Positions 25,177 through 33,998 of a DNA stretch of 64,000 bases are shown here, one piece after another. Made by a program: the position numbers and the translations under genes. Source of the stretch: Pseudomonas syringae (lineage in GTDB: Bacteria; Pseudomonadota; Gammaproteobacteria; Pseudomonadales; Pseudomonadaceae). The stretch covers positions 1 through 64,000 of the forward strand of contig NZ_WKCB01000014.1 of the NCBI RefSeq assembly GCF_021606685.1, written 5' to 3'. The notes below the pieces were generated by a model that saw only the letters and a program-made list of their open reading frames with translations, searched no databases and was not told where the DNA came from. How positions within the stretch are numbered: the first letter of the stretch is position 1; each line of letters opens with the position of its first letter.

Positions 25177-25220
25177 TTTTGGGGCCGCTTCGCAGCCCAA
25201 CGCGAGCAAGCTCGCTCGCC
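25177..25220. repeat. Single REP copy (first type)
   Basis: TTTTGGGGCCGCTTCGCAGC followed by CCAACGCGAGCAAGCTCGCT, matching the right half of the 5224-5352 pair. Confidence 0.7.
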
Positions 25221-25236
25221 TCAAAAAAAGGGGCTG

Positions 25237-26442
25237 TTACCAACTCCCGGAAGCCCCGCCGCCGCCACTGGAACCGCCGCCGCCCGACGAACTGCTGCTG
25301 GAGCTGGAACGGCTGGAGCTGGAACTGGAGCGGGAACCGCCACCCGACCCAGAGCCGGACGTGGAAACACTCTGCACAAAGATGATAAACGCCGCAAAGG
25401 ACGCTACCGGGATCGCTACGACCCAGCCCTGATAGCCGTGCCCCACCAACAGGCCCGCCGCCACGTATATCCCCAGCACCGCCAGTGCACGCACCAGGAA
25501 GAAGCGCGGTTTGGTCTTCCACGATTCCTTGATCAGGTAAAACAGCCCCACATAGAGCGCCAGCACCAGCGCCCCGCCAAACGGCCACGCCAGCCAATGG
25601 ACGAAGCTGACCTCGACAAAATGGTTCACCACCAGCACGCCGACGATGTAGGCCAGCAACGCCATCACGCAGTAAAACGCGACGCGAGCCAACCACAATG
25701 CGCCGAAGGTGGCGCCGCCGATCAGCAGGGTCAGCGGCAGCAACCCCAGGTAGATCGGCCAGTCCGGGCCGCCGCCGTAAATCGCCAGCAGCACGGTGGC
25801 GGCCACCGCAGCCAGCAACGCCCGGCGCCACGGCAGTTTGCCGGCGGCCATCAGCACACCGCCGATACCACCGAGGATAAACGCCAGCAGCACGGCAATC
25901 GCCTGGGGGTTGACGCCGCGGCCGGCCACTGCGGGCAAGTCGCCGCCGTCCACCAGCGTCACCAGGTCGTTTACGCCTTGGGCCACGCCGCCCGCATAGT
26001 CGCCTTGGCGAAACGCCGGGGTGATGTGCTCTTCGATGATGCGGTGCGCCAGCAGGTCGGTGACCGTGCCTTCCAGACCGTAGCCCACCTCGATGCGCAC
26101 CTTGCGGTCGTCCTTGACCACCACCAGCAGGATGCCGTCGTTGACGTCCTTGCGCCCAAGCTTCCAGGCGCGGAACAGTTGGTTGGCATAGTCTTCGATG
26201 CTGATGCCGCCAGTACTGGGCACCAGCAGCACGGCCACCTGCGAGCCTTTGCGTTGCTCCAGGGCAGCCAGTTGCTCTTTCAGACGAGTGGTGGTGTCGG
26301 CATCGAGGGTGTTGGTGAGGTCGATCACCCGCTGGTCCAGCGCGACGCCGATGGGCGAGGTATCAGCCTGGGCGGTGCTGAACAGGCTGGCGAACAGCAT
26401 CACCCACAGGCCCAGGACCGATTGCCGCAAAATCACCATCAT
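25237..26442 (-). CDS. TPM-domain membrane protein (YgcG-like)
   Basis: A 401-residue envelope protein. A signal peptide (cut near AQA, residue 26) leads to a TPM/Repair_PSII domain (about 30-165; VIDLTNTLDADTTTRLKEQL and VRIEVGYGLEGTVTDLLAHR) facing the periplasm, then several hydrophobic helices (about 185-345) and a Ser/Gly-rich tail ending SGSGGGSRSSSSSSR onward to GASGSW. YgcG-type proteins with this design are of unclear function, linked to membrane protein upkeep or phosphatase activity. The start is at tandem ATGs (26442/26439). Confidence 0.85.
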   Translation of the reverse strand: MMVILRQSVLGLWVMLFASLFSTAQADTSPIGVALDQRVIDLTNTLDADTTTRLKEQLAALEQRKGSQVAVLLVPSTGGISIEDYANQLFRAWKLGRKDVNDGILLVVVKDDRKVRIEVGYGLEGTVTDLLAHRIIEEHITPAFRQGDYAGGVAQGVNDLVTLVDGGDLPAVAGRGVNPQAIAVLLAFILGGIGGVLMAAGKLPWRRALLAAVAATVLLAIYGGGPDWPIYLGLLPLTLLIGGATFGALWLARVAFYCVMALLAYIVGVLVVNHFVEVSFVHWLAWPFGGALVLALYVGLFYLIKESWKTKPRFFLVRALAVLGIYVAAGLLVGHGYQGWVVAIPVASFAAFIIFVQSVSTSGSGSGGGSRSSSSSSRSSSSSSSSGGGGSSGGGGASGSW

Positions 26443-26570
26443 GCTTTGTTACCTGAAGTTTCTTCCTGAAGGCGCCGACTTTACCTTATCTGCTCTATAT
26501 CGCGTGACCACGCGCGATTGACTATCTAAACTGCCCCCACATAGCAATACGCCATAACTTCGAGACCCGC

Positions 26571-27386
26571 ATGGACCTACGTCACCGCAACAACGTCACT
26601 GTGATGGGCAATGGGACCTCGACCCTGGTGTTTTCCCACGGGTTCGGCTGTAACCAGGCCATGTGGAACGCGCTGGCGCCGCTGTTCGCCGAGCGCTTTC
26701 GCGTGGTGTTGTACGACCTGGTGGGCGCCGGCCTTTCGGACCTCAGTGCTTTCGACAAAGCCAAGTACAACGCGCTGGATGGCTATGCCCACGACCTCAA
26801 CGAGATCATCGACGCGTATGCCGAGGGCCCGGTGATTCTGGTGGGCCACTCGGTCAGCGCGATGATCGGCGTGCTCACCGACCGCCAGGCCCCGGGGCGT
26901 ATCGCCGCCCACGTGATGATCGGCCCGTCGCCGCGCTATATCGACACCGACGGCTACGTGGGCGGGTTCCAACGCAGCGACATCGACGACCTGCTCGACA
27001 CCCTCGACAGCAACTACCTCGGTTGGTCCAGCGCCATGGCGCCGGTGATCATGGGCGCGCCGGGGCAACCGGCGCTGAGCCAAACCCTCAGCGACAGTTT
27101 CTGCCGCACCGAGCCGGACATCGCCAAGCAGTTTGCGCGGGTGACCTTTCTGGCAGACAACCGCGACGACGTCATCGGCCTGATCACCCCGGTGCTGATC
27201 CTGCAATCGAGCGACGACCTGATCGCCCCCGTGGCCGTAGGTGAATACCTGCACAGCGTGTTGCCCAACAGCACCTATTGCCTGGTCGACAACGTCGGCC
27301 ATTGCCCGCATATGAGTGCGCCGCAGGCCTGCGCGGCGGCGATGCAGAGCTTCCTGGCGCCCTGGGCGGCCCCACGTGCCTGCTGA
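26571..27386 (+). CDS. RsbQ-like alpha/beta hydrolase (KAI2/D14 relatives)
   Basis: A 271-residue alpha/beta hydrolase that resembles B. subtilis RsbQ closely (SHGFGCNQAMWN, GPSPRYIDTDGYVGGF, NYLGWSS, SFCRTEPDIAKQFA, GHCPHMS). The triad is GHSVS serine (about residue 100), aspartate in SSDDLIAP and histidine in NVGHCPH. RsbQ makes or processes a small hydrophobic signal for the PAS domain of the phosphatase RsbP; plant KAI2/D14 hormone receptors share the fold. Here the gene overlaps by 11 bases a PAS histidine kinase instead of a phosphatase, so it likely feeds that kinase. Confidence 0.9.
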   Translation: MDLRHRNNVTVMGNGTSTLVFSHGFGCNQAMWNALAPLFAERFRVVLYDLVGAGLSDLSAFDKAKYNALDGYAHDLNEIIDAYAEGPVILVGHSVSAMIGVLTDRQAPGRIAAHVMIGPSPRYIDTDGYVGGFQRSDIDDLLDTLDSNYLGWSSAMAPVIMGAPGQPALSQTLSDSFCRTEPDIAKQFARVTFLADNRDDVIGLITPVLILQSSDDLIAPVAVGEYLHSVLPNSTYCLVDNVGHCPHMSAPQACAAAMQSFLAPWAAPRAC

Positions 27387-28518
27387 ACTGTTCGACAGCG
27401 CCGCCTGCGCGCTGGCCGTCACCGCCCAGGACGGCACGATCCTGCAGGCCAACGCGCGCTTCAGCGAGTGGCTGGGGTTGAGCCTTGAAGAGCTGCACGG
27501 CCGGCGCTTCCAGGACCTGCTGACCATGGGCGGGCGGATCTTCCACCAGACCCACCTGGCCCCCATGCTGCGCATGCAGGGCAGCGTCAGCGAAGTCAAA
27601 CTGGACATGCTGCACCGCGACGGGCACACGCTGACCGTGCTGCTCAACGGCCACCGGCGCGAGCAAGCCGACGACACGGTGTACGACCTGGCGCTGTTTG
27701 GCACCACCGACCGCGACAAGTACGAGCGCGAGCTGCTCAATGCACGCAACCTGGCCGAAGCCCTGCTGCAGGAAAAAACCGCCACCGAACAGGCGCTGAA
27801 ACAGGCCCAGGCCGAACTCAACGAGGCCTATGCCATCGCCCAACGCCGCGCGCTGTTCGCCGAGCAGATGGTGGCGATTGTCAGCCATGACCTGAAAAAC
27901 CCGCTTACCGCGATCCGCATGGCGACCGATTTTCTCGCGCGCGGCGAGCGCACGGCCAAAGAACGCCAACTGCTGGGCCATATCGGCCAATCGTCCGAGC
28001 GCGCCCAACGCATGATCGCCGACCTGCTGGACTTCACCCAGGCCCGGGTCGGCCAGGGCATTTCCATCAAGGCGGCGCCGCTGGTGTTGCATGAGGTGAT
28101 TCAGCGCGCGGTGGAGGAACTGCGCGTGGCCTTCCCCAAGGCAAGCCTCGTGCATCACACCCAAGGCCAGGGCGATGCCTGCCTGGATGCCGACCGGGTG
28201 CAGCAGATCATCGGCAACCTGGTGGCCAACAGCGTGGCCTATGGCGACCTGGAACGGCCAATCACCATTACCTCACGCCTGGGCGACGGCCATTGCGAGG
28301 TGGCGGTGCACAACCACGGCGCGGCAATTCCCGAGGCGTTGCTGGCCGGGCTGTTCGAACCCATGACCCGCGGCACCGACCAGGGCAGCGACGTGCGCAG
28401 CGTGGGGCTTGGCCTGTATATCGTGCGGGAGCTGGCCAGGGTGCATGGCGGGGATGTAGCGGTGCAGTCCACCGCGCAAGACGGCACCACGTTCAGCGTG
28501 CGCTTCTTGCCGGCGTAA
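27376..28518 (+). CDS. PAS-domain sensor histidine kinase paired with RsbQ-like hydrolase
   Basis: A 380-residue soluble kinase with no membrane segment. PAS domain at about 5-115, coiled-coil linker (about 118-165; LLQEKTATEQALKQAQAEL), HisKA with phosphoacceptor in VSHDLKNPLTAIRMA, and HATPase with N-box NLVANSVAYGD and G-box VGLGLYIVREL. I start at GTG 27376, which overlaps the hydrolase stop; an upstream frame is not family-like. No response regulator adjoins, so the partner is elsewhere. The stop is followed by the inverted repeat in front of the ECF sigma gene. Confidence 0.88.
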   Translation: MPAELFDSAACALAVTAQDGTILQANARFSEWLGLSLEELHGRRFQDLLTMGGRIFHQTHLAPMLRMQGSVSEVKLDMLHRDGHTLTVLLNGHRREQADDTVYDLALFGTTDRDKYERELLNARNLAEALLQEKTATEQALKQAQAELNEAYAIAQRRALFAEQMVAIVSHDLKNPLTAIRMATDFLARGERTAKERQLLGHIGQSSERAQRMIADLLDFTQARVGQGISIKAAPLVLHEVIQRAVEELRVAFPKASLVHHTQGQGDACLDADRVQQIIGNLVANSVAYGDLERPITITSRLGDGHCEVAVHNHGAAIPEALLAGLFEPMTRGTDQGSDVRSVGLGLYIVRELARVHGGDVAVQSTAQDGTTFSVRFLPA

Positions 28519-28531
28519 GATCTTGCAATAA

Positions 28532-28571
28532 ATTCTCAATAACGCCACCATTGAGAATAGTTGTCATTCAC
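28532..28571 (+). promoter_or_regulatory. Inverted repeat and Fur-box-like site upstream of ECF sigma gene 1
   Basis: Perfect dyad ATTCTCAAT-N9-ATTGAGAAT (28532-28558), overlapped by a Fur-like 19-mer at 28553-28571 (GAGAATAGTTGTCATTCAC) that matches GATAATGATAATCATTATC at 12 of 19 positions. It ends 15 bases before the sigma start, where Fur repression would block transcription. The dyad could also act as a terminator for the kinase, but no T-run is present. Confidence 0.5.
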
Positions 28572-28586
28572 AAGGTGGCGTCAACC

Positions 28587-29105
28587 GTGTTGTTCAGTCC
28601 TTCTTCCCTTCCGCCCTCGCGCAATGACGCCTTGCACCGCCTGTTTGGTGACCATCACCCGTGGTTGGTGGAGCGGCTGCGGTTGCGCCTGGGGTGCCGT
28701 GAAGACGCCGCCGACCTGGCAGCGGAAACCTTCGCTCAGGTCGTGGCCATGCCTGACCCGCAGGCCATTCGGGAACCCCGCGCGTTGCTCAGCACCATCG
28801 GCAAACGGTTGATCTTCGCGCGCTGGCGGCGCAACGACATCGAGCGCGCCTATCTGGAGGTACTGGCACACATGCCCGAGGCCGTGGCGCCATCGCCACA
28901 GGAGCACTGGCTGGTGATCGAAGCGTTGATGGAAATCGACCGCCTGCTCGACCGACTCTCTTCCAAAGCCCGGGCGGCATTCCTGTATAGCCAGCTCGAT
29001 GGCAGGACCTACGCCTGCATCGCCCGCGAACTGGGCGTGTCGGTCACCCGCGTGCACCAATACGTGGTGCAGGGCCTGACCGCTTGCTACCTGGCCCAGC
29101 CGTGA
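28587..29105 (+). CDS. ECF sigma factor, FecI-like (unit 1)
   Basis: A 172-residue extracytoplasmic-function sigma-70 with region 2 (REDAADLAAETFAQVV to IGKRLIFARWRR) and region 4 (SKARAAFLYSQLDGRTYACIARELGVSVTRVHQYV). It belongs to the iron-starvation (FecI) class and should direct transcription of the downstream TonB receptor gene when released by FecR. The start is GTG 28587 (AAGG upstream) or the next TTG. Its TGA overlaps the GTG of fecR (GTGA), showing coupling. Confidence 0.87.
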   Translation: MLFSPSSLPPSRNDALHRLFGDHHPWLVERLRLRLGCREDAADLAAETFAQVVAMPDPQAIREPRALLSTIGKRLIFARWRRNDIERAYLEVLAHMPEAVAPSPQEHWLVIEALMEIDRLLDRLSSKARAAFLYSQLDGRTYACIARELGVSVTRVHQYVVQGLTACYLAQP

Positions 29106-30043
29106 GCGGCCTGCCGACGGCGGTGGCGCAGGCCATCGAGTGGTATGCGCGCCAAGGCTCGGGGACGTTTGACGGCCCCTCCCAAGCGCAGTTCGAGCAA
29201 TGGCTGAAGGCAGATCCGAGCCATCAGGACGCCTGGCAGACCCTCACCCGTCAACTGGGCCGCACCCTCACGCCGCTTGTGCGGCAGCAGGGTTCGCGCC
29301 AGGCGCTCAATGCCGTCAACCATAGCCGCCGGCGCCTGTTGCGCGGCGCCCTGGCCGTGGGGGCCGTCGCCGTGGGCACGCCCTTGCTGACCCTGCGAGG
29401 CGGCCCCTTGCATGGGCGCTGGGGGGCTGACCTGCACACGGCTACGGCCGAACGCAGGCGCTTCACGTTGGAAGACGGCTCGTCTTTGTTGCTCAATGCC
29501 CAGAGTGCGGTGGACCTGGATTTCAACCCGCACCAACGCACCGTTCAGCTACTGCGCGGGGCGGCGCTGGCCCAGGTGCACAACGACCCGACGCGCCCGT
29601 TCGTGCTGCAATGCCCTTGGGGCGAAGCCTGGCTCGATGGCGGCCGTTGCATGCTCAGCGTGCAAGCCGGCAAGGCCCAATTGTGGGCCTTGGAAGGTGA
29701 GTTGGAAGTGCGCGCGCCGGGCACCCGGCAGCGGGTATCCGCCGGTCAGGGGTTGAGCTTCGATGGCCACGCCTGGCAGCCGATCGCCCGGGGCTATATC
29801 GATGAACGCGCCTGGGCCCACGGGCTGCTGGAGGTTCACGACCAGCCGCTGGGCCAGGTGATCGAGCACCTCAGGCCTTACCACCCGGGCCTGCTGCAGA
29901 TTTCGACGCGTGCCGCCGCGCTGCGCATCTCCGGGGTCTTCAGCCTGGATGACAGCCGTCAGGCCCTGGCTGCGCTCAAGGATGTGCTGCCGCTACAGGT
30001 GGTCTCGTACCTGGGGATCTGGACGCGCATCGACCAGGTTTGA
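29102..30043 (+). CDS. FecR-family anti-sigma regulator (unit 1)
   Basis: A 313-residue inner-membrane signal relay. N-terminal cytosolic DUF4880 (about 8-55, AIEWYARQGSG, AQFEQWLKADPSHQDAWQ), one TM helix about 78-98 preceded by SRRRLLRGALAV (twin-arginine-like), and a periplasmic FecR domain (TLEDGSSLLLNAQSAVDLDF) plus C-terminal STN-like end. It takes the signal from the loaded receptor and controls the ECF partner. The GTG start overlaps the sigma stop. Confidence 0.88.
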   Translation: MSGLPTAVAQAIEWYARQGSGTFDGPSQAQFEQWLKADPSHQDAWQTLTRQLGRTLTPLVRQQGSRQALNAVNHSRRRLLRGALAVGAVAVGTPLLTLRGGPLHGRWGADLHTATAERRRFTLEDGSSLLLNAQSAVDLDFNPHQRTVQLLRGAALAQVHNDPTRPFVLQCPWGEAWLDGGRCMLSVQAGKAQLWALEGELEVRAPGTRQRVSAGQGLSFDGHAWQPIARGYIDERAWAHGLLEVHDQPLGQVIEHLRPYHPGLLQISTRAAALRISGVFSLDDSRQALAALKDVLPLQVVSYLGIWTRIDQV

Positions 30044-30072
30044 AAATATTTTCACGCCCCCCTGAAAAATCC
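30039..30072 (+). promoter_or_regulatory. Two-box element before TonB receptor 1
   Basis: TTTGAAAATA (30039-30048) and CTGAAAAATCC (30062-30072), starting 23 bases apart. The same two boxes with the same 23-base offset occur at 35622-35654 before TonB receptor 2. It is a candidate ECF promoter. Confidence 0.45.
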
Positions 30073-30144
30073 ACCCGCTCAGGTTACAGACCTAGCAGAA
30101 ACGCGCAAAACGCGCCCCCTCTAGCGTCCTTACGAGCCCATGCC

Positions 30145-32508
30145 ATGCACCCCAACACACTCTTCCCGCTGCTGATCGGCGGCTGCCTGATCAGTTGCGC
30201 CGCCCTGGCTGCCGAGCCTGCGCAGGACTTCGACCTGCCCACCGGCTCACTGGCCACAACGCTGATCAAGATCGGCCAGGCCAGCGGACGCCAGGTGCTG
30301 TTTATTCCCGCGGATGTCGAGGGTCGCCAGGCCCATGCCGTAGTCGGCCATTTGAGCGCCGCCGACGCCGTCAACCAGGCATTGCAAAACACCGGGTTGC
30401 GCGCACGCGTCACTGCCAGCGGCGCACTCAGCGTGCAACCGGCCAGCGGCGACAGCGTGACCCTGGACGCGATCAACATTGATGGCCGTTCAAGCACCCT
30501 CGCCGATGACGACAACCAGCGCTACATTGCCCAGCGTTCCAGTGCCGGCACCAAGACGCGCACGGAGCTGGTAAAAATCCCCCAGTCGATTTCCGTCGTT
30601 ACCCGTGCCGAACTGGATGAGCGCAAGAGCGATAACTTGTCGGACTCGCTTAAATACACCCCTGGGTTCAGCAGCCAGCCCAACAGCTTCAGCCGCACGG
30701 CAGACGACTACACACTGCGCGGCTTCAACGTGGGTGCTGGCACCGGGGGCATTTTGCGCGATGGCATGAAACTGCAATCCAACCCCTACGACGGCAGCGT
30801 CGAAGCGTATGGCCTGGAGCGTGTCGAAGTGCTCAAGGGGGCATCCTCGGTGCTGTACGGGCAACTGTCGCCGGGCGGCATGATCAACACCGTGAGCAAA
30901 CGCCCCACGGCCACGCCACTGCACGAAGTGGGCGTGGAAGTGGGCAACTACGACCGCCGCCAATACACCCTCGACCTCGGTGGCCCACTGGATGACCAGG
31001 GCCAGTTCAGCTATCGGCTGACCGGCCTGTGGCGCGACAGCGACACCCAGGTCGACCACGTTGACGACGACCGCCGCTACATCGCCCCGGCCATTACCTG
31101 GAAACCCGATGACGACACCTCGCTGACCGTGCTGGCCAGCCACCAGGAAACCTACACCGGCTTTTCGCCGCCCATGAGCTACCGCATGAGCACCTATAGC
31201 GCTACGCCGGGCTACAAGATCGGCCGCGACCAGTTTGTCGGCGAGCCGGGCTATGACCATTTCAACAATCGCATGGACACCCTCGGGTATCTGTTCGAGC
31301 ACCAGTTCAGCGATCAGTTGAAAGTCAACCACAGCCTGCGCTACTTCCAGGCCAATACCGATTGGAGCTACCTGATCCCGGTGGCCATTTCCGGCACGCA
31401 GTTGAGCCGCCGCTACAGCGACCGCCAGGAACGCTCCACGGGCTGGACCAGCGACAACAACCTCAGCTACACCTTCGACAGCGGCGCCTGGCGCCATGAG
31501 TTGCTGGTGGGCGTGGACTATTACCACAAGACCTACGACTCCCACCGCCATATCAGCGCAACTGCCGCGCAATTGGCGCCGCCCTTGAACCTGGCCGACC
31601 CGCAGTACACCGGCGTCGGCGTCAATACGGCGCCCGAGAGTGGTTCGGACCTGCACAGCGCCCAGGCAGGTGTCTACCTGCAAGACCAGATCACCTTCGA
31701 CGAAAAATGGGTGCTGCTGCTCGGTGGCCGCCAGGACTGGGCCGACAGCGTCACCACCACCTTCGCCACTGACGCGCGTGCCACCCGTAGCGACAAAAAA
31801 GCCACCGGCCGCATCGGCCTGGTGTACCTGGCCGACAACGGCCTGGCACCGTACGTGAGTTACAGCCAGTCGTTCCAACCGGCCAGCGTCAGCAACCCGG
31901 CGTTCGGCAATGCCTTTGCGCCGCTGGAAGGTGAACAGTACGAAGTCGGCCTGCGCTACCAGCCGCCGGGCAGCGAGACCTTGCTCAGCGCCGCCGTCTT
32001 CCGACTGGACCAGGACAACTCGTTGAGCCTGGACAGCCTCACCAATACCTACGTGCAATACGGCAAGACCCGCACCAAAGGCCTGGAGCTGGAGGCCAAG
32101 AGCAGCCTCACCGACAACCTGCAACTGAACGTCGGTTACGCCTACACCGACACCCATGTGCTGGAAGACCAGACCGTGAGCAATATCGGCAAACGCATCG
32201 AGGGCATTCCGTATCACAGCGCCAGTGTGTGGGCCAGCTACCGCCTGGCCAGCCTGGGCCTGGAGAAACTGCGCATCGGCGCTGGCGCGCGGTATACCGG
32301 CACCACCCGCACAACGCCGAGCGTGTACGAAGGCAAAGTGCCCGCGTACACCCTGGTCGATGCCCTGGTCAGCTACGACGTGGATACGCATTGGCAGCTA
32401 CAGGCCAAGGCACAAAACCTGTTCGACAGACGGTACCTGTACTGCAACACCACCTGCCGTTACGGCGATGAACGCAGCGTGTTGGGCTCGGTCACCTATC
32501 GCTGGTAA
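30145..32508 (+). CDS. TonB-dependent siderophore receptor with STN domain (unit 1)
   Basis: A 787-residue outer-membrane transducer. Signal peptide to about residue 21, STN signalling domain (about 25-100, FDLPTGSLATTLIKIGQASG), plug (about 150-290; KIPQSISVVTRAEL, YTLRGFNVG, VEVLKGASSVLYG) and 22-strand barrel ending in SVTYRW. The plug type (PQSISVVT, LSPGGMINTVSKRP) is that of hydroxamate and ferrichrome-class receptors, and the C-terminal CNTTC pair near the last strand is also typical of that class. It is the last gene of the ECF/FecR/receptor unit. Start at MHPNTLF; the frame begins earlier but without signal-peptide character. Ligand not determined. Confidence 0.9.
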   Translation: MHPNTLFPLLIGGCLISCAALAAEPAQDFDLPTGSLATTLIKIGQASGRQVLFIPADVEGRQAHAVVGHLSAADAVNQALQNTGLRARVTASGALSVQPASGDSVTLDAINIDGRSSTLADDDNQRYIAQRSSAGTKTRTELVKIPQSISVVTRAELDERKSDNLSDSLKYTPGFSSQPNSFSRTADDYTLRGFNVGAGTGGILRDGMKLQSNPYDGSVEAYGLERVEVLKGASSVLYGQLSPGGMINTVSKRPTATPLHEVGVEVGNYDRRQYTLDLGGPLDDQGQFSYRLTGLWRDSDTQVDHVDDDRRYIAPAITWKPDDDTSLTVLASHQETYTGFSPPMSYRMSTYSATPGYKIGRDQFVGEPGYDHFNNRMDTLGYLFEHQFSDQLKVNHSLRYFQANTDWSYLIPVAISGTQLSRRYSDRQERSTGWTSDNNLSYTFDSGAWRHELLVGVDYYHKTYDSHRHISATAAQLAPPLNLADPQYTGVGVNTAPESGSDLHSAQAGVYLQDQITFDEKWVLLLGGRQDWADSVTTTFATDARATRSDKKATGRIGLVYLADNGLAPYVSYSQSFQPASVSNPAFGNAFAPLEGEQYEVGLRYQPPGSETLLSAAVFRLDQDNSLSLDSLTNTYVQYGKTRTKGLELEAKSSLTDNLQLNVGYAYTDTHVLEDQTVSNIGKRIEGIPYHSASVWASYRLASLGLEKLRIGAGARYTGTTRTTPSVYEGKVPAYTLVDALVSYDVDTHWQLQAKAQNLFDRRYLYCNTTCRYGDERSVLGSVTYRW

Positions 32509-32534
32509 ACCCGCGCCGGGCGGCGGCAGCCGAC

Positions 32535-33341
32535 TCAATCGAGGCGGCCAACGCTGCCCTGCATCACCGGCGTGACGCTCCCGGTCAGCACCACGCCGCC
32601 CTCACCCGCCCAGTGCACGCTGACCGTGCCACCGTCGCACTGCACCTGCACCGTGGCATCCAGCAACCCACGCCGGATGCCATTGACCACCGCCGCGCAG
32701 CAGCACGACCCCGACCCCAGCGGCACACCGCCGCCGCGCTCCCAGATGCGCAGGCGGATATGCCCGCGGTCCAGCACCTGCACAAAGTGCACATTGGTAC
32801 TGGCCGGGAACAGCGGGTGATGTTCCAGCGCAGCTCCCCTGGCGGCGACATTGATGGCGTCGATGTCGTGCACAAAAAACGTGCAATGCGGGTTGCCCAT
32901 GCTGCACGCCGCCGGGCTGCCGTCGATGGGCAGTGTGCACGTGTCCATGGCGTGGGCCAGCGGCACCTGCGCCCAGTCCAGTGACGGCTCGCCCATGTTC
33001 ACCGACACCCGCCGCCCCGCCTCACGCACGCAGGTCAACACGCCGCGATCGGTGCGCAGCAGGATCGAGTCAACGCCGGTTTCATGCATCAGCCGGTCGG
33101 CCACGCCACGGGTAGCGCTGCCGCAGGTCTGCAGCGGTGTGCCATTGGGGTTCCAGAACTTGATGCGCGCGGCGGCGTCTTCACAGTCGAGGATCACCGC
33201 CAATTGGTTGAAGCCGATACCGGTCCGGCGGTTGCCCAGGCGCTGCGCGATGGCCGGGGTGATCGGGTCGTCCAGGCCACGGCGGTCAATGATGACGAAG
33301 TCGTCGCCATGGGCGTGCATTTTTACAAACTGCAAGGTCAT
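32535..33341 (-). CDS. Divergent diaminopimelate-epimerase-family protein
   Basis: A 268-residue DapF-fold protein: HAHGDDFVIID, RRTGIGFNQL, cysteine 73 in TCGSATRG and cysteine 215 in GSCCCAAVV mark the two-cysteine racemase site. Yet several signature residues differ from housekeeping DapF: CGNGxR is CGSATR, GxGxDQ is GIGFNQ, and the RGxGET and CGTG motifs are RGGGVP and GSGSC. It is therefore probably a paralogue that acts on another amino acid (for example in a secondary metabolite) or a weakly active DapF. AAGGA precedes MTLQFV. It is divergent from a small P-loop kinase. Confidence 0.75.
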   Translation of the reverse strand: MTLQFVKMHAHGDDFVIIDRRGLDDPITPAIAQRLGNRRTGIGFNQLAVILDCEDAAARIKFWNPNGTPLQTCGSATRGVADRLMHETGVDSILLRTDRGVLTCVREAGRRVSVNMGEPSLDWAQVPLAHAMDTCTLPIDGSPAACSMGNPHCTFFVHDIDAINVAARGAALEHHPLFPASTNVHFVQVLDRGHIRLRIWERGGGVPLGSGSCCCAAVVNGIRRGLLDATVQVQCDGGTVSVHWAGEGGVVLTGSVTPVMQGSVGRLD

Positions 33342-33414
33342 GGGGTGTCCTTGGGTCGACCTGTAGGGAGGTGGAGGATACCCTGAACCCACTCAATCTT
33401 AACGAGCGCCCCCC

Positions 33415-33915
33415 ATGCTAATCGTCTTCAGCGGATTGCCCGGCACCGGCAAGACCACCCTTGCCCGTGAAGTGGCACGCCAGGCAGGCGCGGTCTACCT
33501 GCGTATCGACGTGATCGAACAAGCCATTCGCGCTGCCGGGGTGTTGGCCGCTGATGTCGGCGCCAGCGGCTACGCGGTGGCGAATGCCCTGGCACTGAGC
33601 AATCTGCGCCAGGGCCTCAGGGTCGTCGCCGACTGCGTGAACCCGGTGCAGGAGAGCCGCGCGGCCTGGCAAGCAACGGCCGCCACGGCGGGGGTGGCGC
33701 TGCTGAATGTCGAAGTGGTGTGCTCTGATTTATCGGAACACCAACGCCGTGTCGACAGCCGCTGCGGCGATATTCCCGGGCTGACGCCACCGACCTGGCA
33801 AGCGGTACAGCGCCATGAATACGAGCCCTGGGACGACACACCCGTGAGCGTCGATACCGCACGGCTCTCGGTCGCCGAGGCGGTGGCAACGTTGCTGCAA
33901 CACGTCCTCCGCTGA
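33415..33915 (+). CDS. Small P-loop kinase / AAA ATPase-like protein
   Basis: A 166-residue P-loop protein with Walker A GLPGTGKTT at residues 7-15, RIDVIEQAIR (DxD-type kinase loop), and VVADCVNP as Walker B. It resembles small kinases of the AAA_33 / adenylylsulfate-kinase-like group that phosphorylate antibiotics or small molecules. The substrate is unknown. It is divergent from the DapF-like gene 73 bases away. Confidence 0.75.
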   Translation: MLIVFSGLPGTGKTTLAREVARQAGAVYLRIDVIEQAIRAAGVLAADVGASGYAVANALALSNLRQGLRVVADCVNPVQESRAAWQATAATAGVALLNVEVVCSDLSEHQRRVDSRCGDIPGLTPPTWQAVQRHEYEPWDDTPVSVDTARLSVAEAVATLLQHVLR

Positions 33916-33942
33916 GCGGTTGGGCAGAAACTCAACGCCTTT

Positions 33943-33961
33943 GTTGATAACCATTATCAAC
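33943..33961 (+). promoter_or_regulatory. Fur box before ECF sigma gene 2
   Basis: GTTGATAA-CCA-TTATCAAC, a perfect 19-base dyad that contains the Fur core GATAA-N-N-N-TTATC. It lies 38 bases before the sigma gene start used here. This strongly suggests iron-dependent repression of the whole unit 2 operon. Confidence 0.75.
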
Positions 33962-33998
33962 TACAGCTAAACTCCGCGCCCTCCCACTCTCCCAGTCT

